In this document: piece after piece, positions 21,845 to 34,486 of the stretch
Numbering within the stretch: position 1 is the stretch's first letter
How the letters are laid out: every line of letters begins with the position of its first letter
Program-made: the position numbers and the translations under genes
The notes under the pieces: generated by a model
Told to the model about the DNA's origin: nothing
The model's database searches: none
The model's input: only the letters and a program-made list of their open reading frames with translations
From: Macrocystis pyrifera
Lineage: Eukaryota > Sar > Phaeophyceae > Laminariales > Laminariaceae
Direction: 5' to 3'
DNA: 64,000 bases
NCBI GenBank assembly: GCA_031763025.1
Contig: JASSKH010000030.1
Location: forward strand, 2,983,197 to 3,047,196

Positions 21845-24310
21845 TGTGATATGAGTACCAGGCTACGCCTTGGTCTCCCGCAGCCTTTGGCTCCACAACT
21901 TCAGCACCACCATCCTACCCTCCGGAGCACACATATGGTACAAGGCGCGCGACGGCCTTTGGTGGCTGGGCAAGGTCGCTCACAGCTCACCCCCTGACGC
22001 CTCTTCGGGAACTCCGCCGGAGTCTTCACCGGGAAGCTCCTACATCGTCCGGTTCCTGGACGACCCCGGCCCGATCAAGATTGACCTCCAACCCGCCCGC
22101 TACACTACAGCACGGAACGCCGTATAAGGATCGAGGTGTCTTCAACGCCATGGGAATGGGAGCCTAGCACGTGGGGTGCCGCGGAACTCTGATGTGTCCC
22201 GCGGAACCCCCACCGTTTCCACTCCCCTCCCCTGGTTAGCCTTAGTTTAGTATTTTGTTAGTTCTGGGTATTTGGTTCTGATTAGTGTACAATATCTTAA
22301 GAGTAGTTCTTCAGGGTTAGTCTTCAATAGTCATCAGCAGTCATCTTCTTGGGAGTGTTTGTTTCCATCTACCGCCACCGGCATCGCTTGACTGACCCCG
22401 TGTTGGCTACCGATCCGAGGCCGTGTATGTTTCCTTTTTGGGTGTGTTTGGGAGTATCATCGTCCCCCCCCCCCCCCCCCCCCCCCCCCGTTTGTTTTTC
22501 TTCTTATCTCCTACGGCTCCGTGTAACCTCCTTACGTTCAGGCCACCGACTCGTAGCGATACCTTCATTTGCATTTGTGTTCGTACTCCAATAGCCTACA
22601 GCCAATTATCGGCGATATCACGCCGAGGTAAAATCGTGTTGTAGCCTGAGCTGTACTCTGACCTTAGTCGACTTCCGCCGACCCGTGTTTCAGACGGTCC
22701 TCGAGCTAAGACTATATCGAGCTTCTAGCTCACCCGTGTTTCTTCTATGTTTGACAAGTAGGGTAGCATTGCCGCCCCGGAAGGCCGCTGAGTTATCGGC
22801 CATACATATGCGGTTCGGACACGATCGATCTCTCCTGACCTGTGTCCAGCTTTTTGTCTGTTTTCTGGTCCCGATGGTATTTCGTTTTCTCTTTCCTTTT
22901 CTTCTTCTTTCTTTCTTGTCCGGTATCCCGCACACCCCCTCTGTCCTCTGGCAAACGACACCACGTTTAATGTCGCCCCGGTTGACCGAGTTGCACACGC
23001 TAGTTTTTGGGCCCCGCGCTATCTACAACTTCGAACTGCACGCATTAGGCCGATTTTCTTGCGGATTTTCTTGCGATTGTTTTGCCGCCACCGTCTTTGA
23101 GTTTGTTTTTGTTGAGTTGGCTACCTTGCTACGTTTGCTGGTTTTGTTCACACCACGGACAGGTCTCCGAGACGCCGCGTTGCTTGTTGCGTCTCTCGGT
23201 CTTAGTAGTCCCTAGTACACGCAGCCCTCATAGCACTCTAGCTGTGTCCCTTCTGTCTCGCATGATGACTACCATGTTAGGACCTTCGCCACAAGACAAG
23301 GCATGGGGCCTAGCGGATATATATATATATGTTTTTGAATTGTGATCGCTGTCTCCTTCTTAGAGTTTCCTCGTTCGCCAACCCGGTTCAGCGAACAACC
23401 CTTTCGTACTTCCTTGGGCCCCAGACAATGGCTCCATTGAAACGCTTGTACGTCCTTCTTTTGCCTTCATTTGGGTCTTCGTTTTCTTCTTCGGCCTTCG
23501 CTTCGGTTTCTGCCTCATTTTGCGTTCGTCTTTCTTTGTTTTCATTTTGGGTGATTTTTCCTTTCGCCTCTGCTATGAGTTCTGTGTCTCTCTCTCCTTT
23601 AGTCTCCCTTTCCGTGGTTGTTCGCAGCGAACACCCCTCTTCGTAGTGTTTGGGTTTATTACGAGGTGTGGGGGGGATCTATAGCCTCATTTCTTTTGTT
23701 TCGAATAGCCGCATCTTCGACCACCTTTTTCTGGCCGTTCGGGATGAACTTTGTCATCACCCTCCGACCATCTTGTGGTCTGCATATACGACTATTCAGG
23801 GTGGGCTAATGTGATATGAGTAGAGTATTCATGGGCTATAGATATAGATAATACGTTACAGTCTTGTAGTCTCACGAATACGAGAATAATCCAAAGAATG
23901 GATTAACCCGGCGGAAATTCCGTTAGTTGAGAGTAACGTTCTCTTAGGAATGTTCCCTAGGGCAGAAAACCCCTTAGACGAGAGTAATGTTCCTTAGCGC
24001 AGATAGGACCACAAAGTGAGATATTCTTATATTAGCAGAAGAACGATTGGTAGCCATGGGAAAGTTCTGTAGGCGTACATCAGATAAGAGGAATTTAGGA
24101 GAGCTTGTGGCGTGGGGTGGGACGAGTATATCTGGGCGTCGAGTCCCGCCCCCCTACCTCTCACTTCTCTACCAGAGCACCTCCTCAGCTCTCGCCATCA
24201 ATAAGAAGATCTAAAACAGAAGAAGCGAAGCACTGCTTTCCAGCTGCCAGAACAACCTGCGTCCCTTGCCACTACCCTTACCACTACCCTAGAGCGGTCA
24301 CCGCATCACA
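21845..24310 (+). mobile_element. Broken LTR retrotransposon remnant
   Basis: The element starts TGTGAT and ends ATCACA, and is flanked by a 4-bp direct repeat TGTG (21841-21844 and 24311-24314). Near its 5' side a plus-strand frame (about 21900-22125) carries a C-terminal polyprotein-like segment (AHIWYKARDGLWWLGKV, then YIVRFLDDPGPIKI) resembling the small chromatin-reader-like domain after integrase in brown-algal LTR elements; that family match is from memory. A C run at 22464-22489 and a pyrimidine-rich non-coding stretch follow, then the 3' LTR. Most of the interior is missing and the element is clearly broken. It inserted after copies A and B separated, because copy A keeps the empty site. 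Confidence 0.7.
23810..24310 (+). repeat. 3' LTR of the remnant
   Basis: A 501-bp unit from TGTGATATGAGTA to CCGCATCACA with a terminal inverted TGTGAT/ATCACA match. An AATAAG word near 24200 could act as a polyadenylation signal. No full second LTR is present for age estimation. Confidence 0.65.
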
Positions 24311-25134
24311 TGTGGTAATTAATATTAATAGCATTATATTATTATTGGCGAAACGTTCTTACTTTCGACGGCGCCACAAGGTATCACAATCCACATAATA
24401 ACTTGTACCTGGTAGAGTTTAGGAAACCATACCAGGTATATATATATATATATAGTGTCGCGAACACCGATGCCTGATTTACAGTAGGCGCTACCTCGAG
24501 CCATATCAAATAAAAGCTAGGCATCAAAGCAGCAGCAGCAATAACAGCAGCAGCAGCTCATCCCCGGGAGAATCACTCACATTTAGAACCATACTATACT
24601 AAAACTCAACAACACTCAATCAATACATTAATATTTGTAAAATGAAAAGGTTTCCACATGTTGCAACGTCGTATCATTCTCCCTTGTTCGGGTTTTGTAG
24701 TATCAGTGCGCAGAATGATTACGTAAATTGCCCTGTTGACCCGGGCAGCATCCGGAAGAGCCACTGGCGTACATCCTTGACAAGGAATTACAAATAGAAT
24801 ACGCGCGTTCGGCTTATCGTAACACTTGTAAAATTCAGTAAAAATGGAATATATAGACGAGACGTATTACGCAGCTTGCAAAGTTGAGTATCAACTCCTT
24901 AATCAGTCGAACTCACAGCTGACGTACTTACTTCATAATTTCATGAAATAGGATAAATATTCCAGGCTGGGCCCAGGTTGTGGCGAAAGCGCCGATGATA
25001 CGCTGGGGTTCTCCTGGCTCCAGGCGTCCTCGGGTCGTCGCGCGTGAACGTATATTTTTTTACCCCTTTTGGGTACTACAGCAGCACTACTATTATTACT
25101 TAATATATATATATATTATTAATACCACTCGCCG

Positions 25135-26950
25135 GATCATGAAGAACCGTCCCATTACTTCGGGGCTCACCGTAAAAGTCGCAAGGGAATATGTGCCGTG
25201 GAGCTCTGCGTGGGAGAGGGAGGGAGGGGGGGCGAGGGGGAAGGGGAGGAGATTTCGGAAGAGCCGAAGCGGGGAGGGGGGGGGTAGGCGAACCGGTCGT
25301 CGGAAGCGGCAGAGGAGTGCGAATCTCAGTGATCAGGAGGAGGGGGGGCCGGGAGAGGTCTCTGAAGAAGCGGGAGCGGAGGGGGGTGGGCCAAGGCGTA
25401 TTGGACGGCCTCTGAAGAAGAGTATACGGGACGGGAGAAGGCGGGGGGGGGGGGGGGGGGGGGGGGAGTCATCCAAAGAGTAGGATGAAGACGAGGAGGA
25501 GGGTGAGGATGTGGAGAACAGGGATTCTGCGTCGGGGGTAGAGACGGTTCGCGTTGAGAAGGTTACCGTCAACCACAAGCTGTGCACTTCTTCGGCGTCT
25601 TGTTTTTGCTCAGCCTGCCGAGTGTGTGTGACTACGATAAGTGTTTCGTTTTCGCCAAGTACCCTGCTCTTGTCCCGAAGCTTTAGTTGAGCGTGGTCGA
25701 GGAGAAGATGGCATGGATACCGGGGTAGATCCCGTTGGGGTGGATGCTGGGGTCGGTGGCCGAAGGAAAAAAAAAGGAAGAAATCAAGTTACCCAGTAGG
25801 AGCACAGCACCTGTTTGATGCAGGGGGTTACTCGTACGCAATGTGGAGATCCCTTCTGTGGCAGTACGTAAAGAGAGGTAGACTGGGCAGGGTGTCGCGT
25901 AGGTAACGCGCGTTTCGAATTGTCGGGGGGTTGTGCAAATATTTGCCTACTGGCGCTTGTAAAATGTTTTTTTTCTTGGACGTTTTTTGCGACGGCGGCG
26001 AATAAAAACAAAGCGAGGCATAAAGTCACCTAACTATGCACCTCTACACTGAATAAATGATCCCCGCCCCAACAATACACTAAGCGGATTTTCTCAGCTT
26101 CATCCGAGTCATTTTCGATTCCGGGGATTTTTCGGTACCAACCCCGTTTTCTGCTTTTCGGTTATTAGCCACCGGAATATACTAGTGCTTACTGAAACCC
26201 GGGCAAGACGAATGAAGTTTCCCCTCAAAATTTACAAAATATCATAACTTCATCACATAAGCATGTCAAAACAAATTCGAGGGGCAAGAAATAGATGGTA
26301 AGAATTCACGGAACACCCCCCAAAATATTCAGCTTTAGCGCGGAACCCGCCTGATACGAATTTTAATGCCTCGTCTGGCGGAAACGAAAGCCCAAAGATC
26401 ACATCCTATCTATCCTGAGCCAACGTGCTTCTCAGGACAGACTCCGAAAACGTTTGAGACGACGGTGCGCGAAGAACATTGGTCGCGGGTTTTGTGTCAC
26501 GCACGGGTGAAGAGCGCCTGCCGAAAGGGTGATGTTTGGGGAGATGATCGCGGGTAAGGGCTACTCCGGGGGAAAGGAGTGGGGCTGAATGAAGGACCCC
26601 GAGAAGGACCATACGGCGTACGGCATCAGTTCTAGTTGGAAGGGTGGCGTGAGGCTGCACAGCAGGTCGGCGGATGGTTCCGACGGGTAGTGGAAGGGAC
26701 GGAGGTCTTCATGCGGAAATGGCACAAGGATGGGGACGAGGCAACCGCAGAGCGGCAGAGGACGGTTACTGACGCGACGCTACCCGTTGACGCCAATGCA
26801 CGCGCGCGGAAGGAGAGAGGGCGGAGGGCGGGGGGAAGGCGTGAAGGACTGACGCCTGGGTGTGGCCATATCACCGTCACGATTCGTCCCCACGTTGAGA
26901 CCCAAGTAGCTAGCATAGTGCTGCCTGGACACCCTTTTGCCTTTCTGTAG
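25135..26950 (+). pseudogene. Copy B of the two decayed coding-like blocks
   Basis: Counterpart of 1675-3475, with the same Gly/Arg-rich block, Cys-cluster segment and downstream EEHWSRVLCHARV-containing block. G-run lengths and short indels differ from copy A. It is not an intact gene and its family is not recognised. Confidence 0.3.
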
Positions 26951-28899
26951 GTTCCAATGCATACCTTTCGCTTGTGTTTGCTCCCTCGTTCCCCTTTCTC
27001 CTTTTTCCCTTTTCTTCAATTTTTTCCCACATTCCGGTTTTCCATTTTCCTCTCCCAATTTTTGTTTTTTCGTTTGGCGTTCTTCCCGGGATCGTCTTTT
27101 CACTTTGTTTCGCTTCCTTTTTCTCTTTGGTGACGGGTCCTGTCTTTGGTAAAGGCGCTACACTCCCCCGCGTAATACTTGCGAGTCTGCAAGCCTGCGT
27201 ATTCTCTTGTTTTTTGTCTTCTTCCTTCCGTGCTTGCTGTTAATAATTCCTCTTCCTTCCCGTTTCGATTTTTGTTTTGTTCCAACGTCGATTGTCTTCA
27301 TCCTTTTTTCTCTAGGGGGTATTTGACTGTCTCCTCGGTTTCTGTCGCGGCTCATGCAGCGTACTATATTATATGTATATGATATCATTCATACGTGTAT
27401 GTATGCCGAAGATATCACTTTCTGCTTTGGTCTGTGTCATACGATTCTTTTCACGTATATATATGTTATCATGCGTATTCGTCTCTGTTTCATTTTCCTC
27501 CCGAGGAAATACTGAAATTTTCCACTACAAAGTTACTGGAGCCTGTCCTGTGACCACGGACTACATTATGGCGATGAGTTAATGTGCGGAAACTATAAAA
27601 ACAGCAATAGTAGTTCACACAAGGTACGTAGCAGTGAATGTCGGGCACTCGAAGTACCGACTGTACCGTAAAGCGGAAATTGTTTGTTACTAGAAACCAC
27701 AATAATATAGTGTAGGCGGTGTGGGCGGTGTGAGCCAGCTACAGCAGTATCAATAGTGTTATCATGTACGTTACAGGCAGGGTATATGATAACTGTTATC
27801 ATTCGTTATACTGCTGTGTTTTTATTCGTAATACTACTGCTATAGGCGGCTCCCGCAATCAAGCGCTATTTGTTGGGGAGACGCGGACAACTCATGAAAA
27901 GAAAAAAAAAGAAAAGAAACAAGGGAAAACGATGAGAAACGTCGTTTTAACACGACAGAAAACGTGCGCAAAAAAAGCAAAAACTTCCCGACCACAAAAT
28001 TCCTGAAACACTTTTAGAAAAATCAAGTCCACCAAGACGATGCCGGATGGTTTTTTTCTTGGCGCACCCGCTCCAACGACGCCGCTTGGCCACCTTAGGG
28101 GGAGGTAGGGCTTTTCAGAATGGCGATCCGAGCAAACTTCGGACCTCCGGAGGGTGGGGAGTTCATGCATGAAATCAGTACATTCTCGTTGCGTTTGGGT
28201 TTTCGAGGGATAGTACTGCAAGTGTGCCTGAGAAACAAACTCGTATGGGTACAAAAAACTGGGCTATGTCGGGTACAAGCTGTGCGGTCATATGATTCCG
28301 TCGTTTTTTTTTTCATCCGACCATTTTGATTTTGAGGTCGTATTTCATGCTGAAAAGAGGCTTAGCGCCGAAAACAATGAGCGAACTGCCCAGCGGTCCA
28401 CACGTTTTGGTATGTAACGATGTACGACTACCAAATTCTGACTTCGGATCTATGATCTCCTGCCCAAACTCAACCCACCCTGAAAAAAATTCAGTCAGAT
28501 TGAAACGGAGGGGATATTTCTGTATCATCCCCGCTTTTTTGCTTTCTTGGGATTTTACCACAGCCGCCCGACCATAGCCGTTGAAACCCGGGTACAAACC
28601 ATTAGAATCGTTAGTGAATCCCGAAGCCCGTACCAAAGGGGTCACTCTAAGCACACCATAAAATTTTCACATCTTTGGAGGGAATTTTTCCTTATCATCC
28701 CACCCCCTGGCGAATGCCTTGACGCTTGATTGCGGAAGGCGCTTATAGTGGTAGCCGCTACTTTGAGGATTTGACAACCACTGGTGGCGCAATTCAACGA
28801 TGAAGGCGAGAGAACCTCTCATCGGTTTGAACATGTCCCGAACCGCCTTCGATACTCAAGAAACATGTACTCATAACATGTAAAATAATAGCATTTCGA

Positions 28900-29700
28900 A
28901 GCAGCTCTAGGGCGTGCGAAGTGGTATCGTCCGGAGGGGTCACCGTTTTCGTCCCCGATCCCTTGGAGTTGTAAATAAATGACAAGTACCTGGTATTTAT
29001 GATCCCAGAAGGGGGCTGTACCCCCCCAAGGTACTGTTGGCTTTACGAGCCCCAGCCCCCAGTCAATGGCGTACCCGGAGTTGGGGTCTCCACACCGGGC
29101 GGGGGGTGGTTGCGACACGGGGGATCACCTCTTCAGCCCCTTCTTCGTTAGAGCTGTAGATATATTGAATGGGCTATGATCAAGGGACTATTAATAGGCC
29201 GTTTTCTCACCGCGCCTCTGACAATGCCAACTACAGACGACGGTGTGTACAGTGTACCCGGAGTTGGGGCTACTCGCAAGGGGAAATCACTGTTTTCGTC
29301 ACCTGGCTCGTTGGACTTGGAAATGTATACGGAAGGATTTATGATTCGGGGATGTGGGGCCCTGACATCCCCGCATGTCGCTCGCTTCACAGAATCCATA
29401 CCTAGTCAACAATCGTGTGCCTAGAGTTGGGGTCTCTACATCGTGCGGGGCGGAATCGTCCGGGTCCCGGGAGATCACCTTTTGTCCACCCGATTCGTTG
29501 GATTCGGAGAGATGTGGAAGGGTTGGGGTTTCCAAACCGAGCCGGAAGGTTTAGATCCGAGATGTCACCGTTTGCTTTCCCGGTTTGTCGGAGTTGTAGA
29601 GCTACGGAGGAAGCATTTCTGAACCGAGGATGTCACCTCATCTTCCCCGGGTGCGGCGGAACCGTCATTTCGGGGACAGGCTGAAACCTTGGTGTTGGAC
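28900..29700. repeat. Degenerate tandem repeat, copy B
   Basis: Counterpart of 5440-6240 with the same irregular units built around GTTGGGG, GATCACC and TTGGAGTTGTA-like words. Small indels occur against copy A near 28910 and 29100. Confidence 0.65.
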
Positions 29701-32403
29701 GATCAATACTTGGAATTATGGCACTCGTAAGGTGAAAAAAACATGTTTAGGCGACACAAAATACCTGGGATCAATCTAGAAGCTTGAAACGCACCCACGT
29801 TTCGGGGACGAACTACTTGGAACTATAACAGGAATCCACGTTCCGCGGGTAATCTACTTGGAAAGAGAATAGGATAGGAATACCCACATTTCGAGAACAA
29901 ACTACAGTACCTACTTGGAACTACTGTAGACTGGGACACGTGGTAACGAAACAACTCATTTCGGCTGTAGACGTACGTACGTAGGGAGAAGTACTTTTGT
30001 ATTTTACTCATCGATCGACTTTACGGGTGTGACAAAAGAAAACGAGTTTAAAAGAAGCCGAGCTGCGGAAAAACGTCGCGTACGCAACACGAGCTGGCGG
30101 CAATTCAGGCATTGCATACTATTAATACGGAGAATACCGGTGATTGACTGTTGATGCTTGTGTACCTGCCTGTGAGTGTGTTGCATTACTGCTGTAGGCT
30201 ATGCGGATGGATGTTTCAGAAGAAAGCGAGTGAGTGTGTGCCTACCGATTGACGCGGGAGAAAGAACAAACTTAGATATAATATATCGGGCGATCTTATC
30301 CAAGCGTTGGCACACATGAGCATAGATCTGTTTACTACAGGAGTAGTGGTACTAAAACAGCAGTAGTAGTACTAAAAATCTAGGGCGCGCTTTTCAACAA
30401 CTCATGCACAACCACACATAAGTAATACAGTACACTCAGTATGAGAAAAAAGTTAACGTCACCACTTTTCGTCCCTACTGCAGAGCACAATACGAGCTGG
30501 GCCAGCCTTGACAAGGTTTAAACGTCGGATTGTTCATGCCCCCATCGATTTTACGGATTTGGACTTGATGTTTTTGCATTCATCCACGCATTGACGTGCG
30601 GTCCCCTCTGTGTTTTTGTGTGTTTGCCCGAGAGATATGACCGGTGCACCTACCCGGAAAAATACCGAAAACGACTAAATATATGTCGTTAAAAAAACAA
30701 AAAAAAAGAAACAGGGCCGACAGTGAGTGCCCGTGAACGTGCGATTCAAATCCGGGTTGATGTAAATATCTATGAATAGCGCAAATTCCCAAAATTGAGC
30801 GAGGCATCGCAGAAATGCGATTCGTTCGTGATTGCTTGTTCATATATGGATTCGAGCTTTGTTAATATCTCCTGTTGGGTGGCGAATTGGGCAACGAGAC
30901 TTACGTGGATCTTCTCCTTGTGTCTCCAGCATTGTCTCCAACAAATTAAATCTTGATCGAGAATGATGATTATTTTGGACGAATTGAGTGCCAGAAAAGT
31001 TGGTGCTTTCGAGTTTTCACGGATTTACGGCGAGATCGAGCCGGACAAAAAAAGGATAGGAATAGTTTTTTCTGATACGTTGTTGTCTTCGCATAAGCAG
31101 TGGTATGTCAGGGTTAGTGCTTCCAAGGGTTACTTTCGCAGATTCATTTGCAGTGGGTGACGAGATATACAACTTTATTTAGGAAGCGTTCTCTGTTTTT
31201 CGGATGGCCCAGCTCGTACTCTGCTACAGTACCCCCACATATGCTCTGCACGTTTCAATAGAACGCCTCAAACACTCAGAAGCAAAAAAAAGAGGAAAAA
31301 AACATCACCTGTTTTGTACTCCACCCCAGCAACAACACCATTCTCCTCTTCTTACTGTTCGTCTGGTTTCCTTCTGGTCTTCGGGATCGAGTTCAGTTCA
31401 GCCTGAAGAAGGTAATATTGAGGCTCATCAAAACCTTTTACCTTCCAGGGCCTATATCCAACCGGAGCCACGTGGAGGCATCGATCATTTCCGGTCACAC
31501 ACAACCTTTCCGAACGGAAGGGAAGCGGGACAAACGACACCATTCCTAGAAGATGCACGTACGTGTCCGTGCCTTCGTAGCAATGATGCCATTCGTCTCT
31601 ACCTACATACAGCATCCATTAAAACAAAATCTACAATGCACTTGGACTTTTCGATTTTTCGCTCCGTCTCGAAAGGGATGCGCGGTCAATGGTCAAACGT
31701 CTACGACAACATGTATGACCAGGCATAAAAAACTCCAACGAATATTCCGCCCGAAAAACGTTTCGAGTATGATACTGCAGTATGTACTCGTATAATAATA
31801 TGCACCATTCTGGCCGGAAACATTGCCTACATTTTTCGGGATAACGAAAAAAGAGAATATATGCTTTGTACGAGTACCTGGTACTGACGTTTTGTGTGTT
31901 ACGATACGATGCCGTTGGCGGCCAAGAGCAGTGGCAAAAAAACATCAGTCATAATTCCAATGGAACTTCCTCGGGGTCGCCCAGGGGATGCCGGCTAACA
32001 ACCCCGGGTGTTCGTCCGTTTTGGTTCTTCAAAAGAAATTGGTTCATTGTTTTTCCATTTTTATTTATTCATGTCTCTGCTGGTAGACACGGCATATCAG
32101 GTTTACCGGATCGTTTCACGTAACCGCTTTTGAAAAACGGCCTACTAAAATTGACTTTACTCGCGGCCAAACGCGAAGGCTTCAAACAACTTAAATGTCT
32201 GCCTGCTGCGATGCAAACGATCCCGGGCAGCAGTTTTTCCGCACCTATCATATCATATCGTACGGCGGCGAAAACAGTTGCGCAGTTCGGAGTACAAGGT
32301 ACGTGTTGCGGCAAGCCCATCGGCAGCCCTGCTGCAATTTCACGCGCACATGCAGTACGTACCCTGGTTTGTTCGGCACCTACTGTATGCTACCGCATTC
32401 TAC

Positions 32404-32952
32404 CTACCCAATACCAGCCGCGATCCTCGCCTTGCCCACGCGGACCCTTGAGCGCGTGTGTCTGACCTCGGACCTACGATTGGACGAATTCCTGCTCCGT
32501 CTCGACCGCGCGGTACCCTTTCCGAAACGGCGCCTCACTGTAGTCAGCGTCACTGCCAACATTGCCGGCGCATAATCAACTCCAGCCGGCGAAACTTTAC
32601 TTCCCGCATTACTACCAGCAAGGCTCACAGATTGCACGACAAAGCCTTCCCCCTTCTTTTTCTTATCTGACGTATCTTGTCGCTTGCCGTTGGAACTGCT
32701 GCTGTTGTCCTTGCCGTCTAAGCGTTCGGTCCGCTCCGCCATCGGGGACAAGGGCGCATCGCACGGTAGATCTGCTGTGTCGCAGGGAAAGAACGTACGG
32801 CAGCACAGGACGCCAAACAACACGGGAGAGGGCTTTTGCTCAAACAGGGGAACGCCATAGATATGCTGTGCCACATAATACCCGAGTAAAACGAAAAAAA
32901 CGGGTACCTGGTATGACATGTGCGCATGTACCAAACGACAGCATACCTTCAT
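32404..32952 (-). other. Possible exon of the unknown minus-strand gene, copy B
   Basis: An open frame of about 182 codons on the minus strand, downstream of the candidate gene at 33560-34486 in the reading direction. A CACCAG acceptor-like site just before its first Met would join in phase to the GTGAGT donor at 33582. A GTAGGT donor follows its last glycine. The C-terminal half is Lys/Ser/Arg-rich (DKKKKGEGF, SRRSRNSSNRRSEVRH). No domain is recognised, so it may be chance. Confidence 0.28.
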
Positions 32953-33371
32953 ACCTGGTGCCAGGTAATAATCACGGCTTTTCGCTGTGAGTTTTTTTCT
33001 CGTTGCCCGGTGCGGTTCGTTGCGGCTTTACCGCACCGCACGATTTTTTTTTTCCGAAACCGCAGCGCATCGCACGAATGGATAAAAACAAAAAATAATC
33101 CGCACCGAACCGAATCGCACCGTTCGAATTTCACAAATAGAATACGCGCGCTCGGTTTATCACAATAATAGTGAAATTAGGTACTAATGGAATATAGACG
33201 AGGCGTATTACGCAGCTTGCAAAGTTGAGTATCAACTATTTAATCAGTCGAACTCACAGCTGACGTATTTCAAAAATTATAAAAAAATAAAAAATATATA
33301 TAAAACCGCGGTCAGGCCAATATCAACTACTTTGACACAGTACAGTGTGGTTTTCAACGGTTTTCGCCGAG

Positions 33372-33470
33372 CCGCACCGCACCGCACGATGTCAAACCGC
33401 ATCGCACAGCCTGATAATAAAAAACAAAGATTCGGACCGCACCGCACCGCACCGCACCGCCCCGCACCGT
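33372..33470. repeat. CGCAC pentamer repeat, copy B
   Basis: Counterpart of 9927-10024 with one unit changed to CGCCC. Confidence 0.75.
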
Positions 33471-33559
33471 AGGTACGAACGATTCTCCAACACCAACCTC
33501 CGCACCGCAGCGTCGTGCAATTGAATGCATTGATAAAATCGCGTAAAAAACTATTGATA

Positions 33560-34486
33560 TTAATACTGCTGTCGTAACTCACCCGCATCGAGCCATGACT
33601 GGTACGTGATGGAGCCGGTCTGCTTGTCGAACGGATTGGCGCTGCTGCCGGTGCTGCCGGCGCTGCCGGTGCTGCCGGCGCTGCCGGTGCTGCTGCTGTA
33701 GTCGATTCCATCGTCATAAGCGTAGTCAAAGGTGGTGTCATTGTCGTCCGAGATGTCGGAGATGTCGCAACTGCTCGAGTAGTAACCCGCGACGTCGACG
33801 TCGTAGTTGGAGGGCGTGGGGTAGTGCTGCGGCTGCTGCTGGTTGGGGGATCGGTCCTCAAACACGTCGGCGGGGCTGCTGTAGCTGCTCTCCTCGGTGT
33901 AGGGGTAGCTCGGAAGGATGGATGCCGATTGCGGCAGGTTGTCGAGGTCGACCACCCCCGTGCAAGCACGAACCGACTGCTCGCTGCGGAACTGGTCCCA
34001 CATGTCGTTGAGGACATCGTTGAGTTCGGCGCATTTGTTCTCGTAGCAGGTGATGCAGCAGCGCTCGTGAATGAAATCCAGTTGTTGGATCGCAGGGATG
34101 GCTTTTTTTTCCACGATCCCACCGTCCGCGAATCGGTCACCTCCTCCGAGCGAAGCCTCCTCGACAACGCCAAGGATTGCGTTAGCACCCCACGCGAAGA
34201 CGTTGGCGGCTTCGCAGAAGCTGTCGGCCGGGCACATGGCCACTGCCGCGGGCAGGTACTCGAGGCACTGGGCCGGCGTGAGAGCTTGCTGAGGGTCTGC
34301 AGGCGCCAGTTCGACTGAGAGGTCATCAACGATGCGCAGCTGAACAGTCTTCATGGCTGAGAACTTCAAAGCTTCGCCGAAACCGATCGTAGGACTGGAA
34401 CACGACATTGTTGTAGCTATTCTGGGCGAAGAAGCTGTGCAGTCGTGGTACGAGGTAGTAAGCGGTGGATCTCTTCTGTGTGTCAC
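33560..34486 (-). CDS. Hypothetical protein or exon, Cys-cluster and acidic Ser/Tyr-rich
   Basis: An open frame of 308 codons, the longest non-repetitive frame in the duplicated unit. I do not recognise the family. Visible features: a Cys cluster at residues 143-152 (CCITCYENKC) within a charged, helix-like region to about 170; an acidic Ser/Tyr-rich segment at 195-265 with NQQQPQ; and GSTGSA repeats at 266-281. Further Cys lie at 74, 85, 91 and 175. Near the end, GATGCGG is followed by GTGAGT at 33582-33577 (minus strand), an excellent splice donor, so this is probably an exon ending in LDAG and the last seven residues may be intronic. The true start may be the first Met or MSCSSP at residue 27. 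Copy A is frameshifted. Confidence 0.5.
   Translation of the reverse strand: MTHRRDPPLTTSYHDCTASSPRIATTMSCSSPTIGFGEALKFSAMKTVQLRIVDDLSVELAPADPQQALTPAQCLEYLPAAVAMCPADSFCEAANVFAWGANAILGVVEEASLGGGDRFADGGIVEKKAIPAIQQLDFIHERCCITCYENKCAELNDVLNDMWDQFRSEQSVRACTGVVDLDNLPQSASILPSYPYTEESSYSSPADVFEDRSPNQQQPQHYPTPSNYDVDVAGYYSSSCDISDISDDNDTTFDYAYDDGIDYSSSTGSAGSTGSAGSTGSSANPFDKQTGSITYQSWLDAGELRQQY

Noticed and set aside
22685-23215. 176-codon open frame rich in Phe, Leu and Ser
   Set aside because: Lies in the pyrimidine-rich non-coding part of the LTR-element remnant; composition explains it.
31204-31728. 174-codon plus-strand frame overlapping an equally open minus-strand frame
   Set aside because: Neither strand has a known motif, and the copy A equivalent is interrupted at its start; not enough for a gene call.
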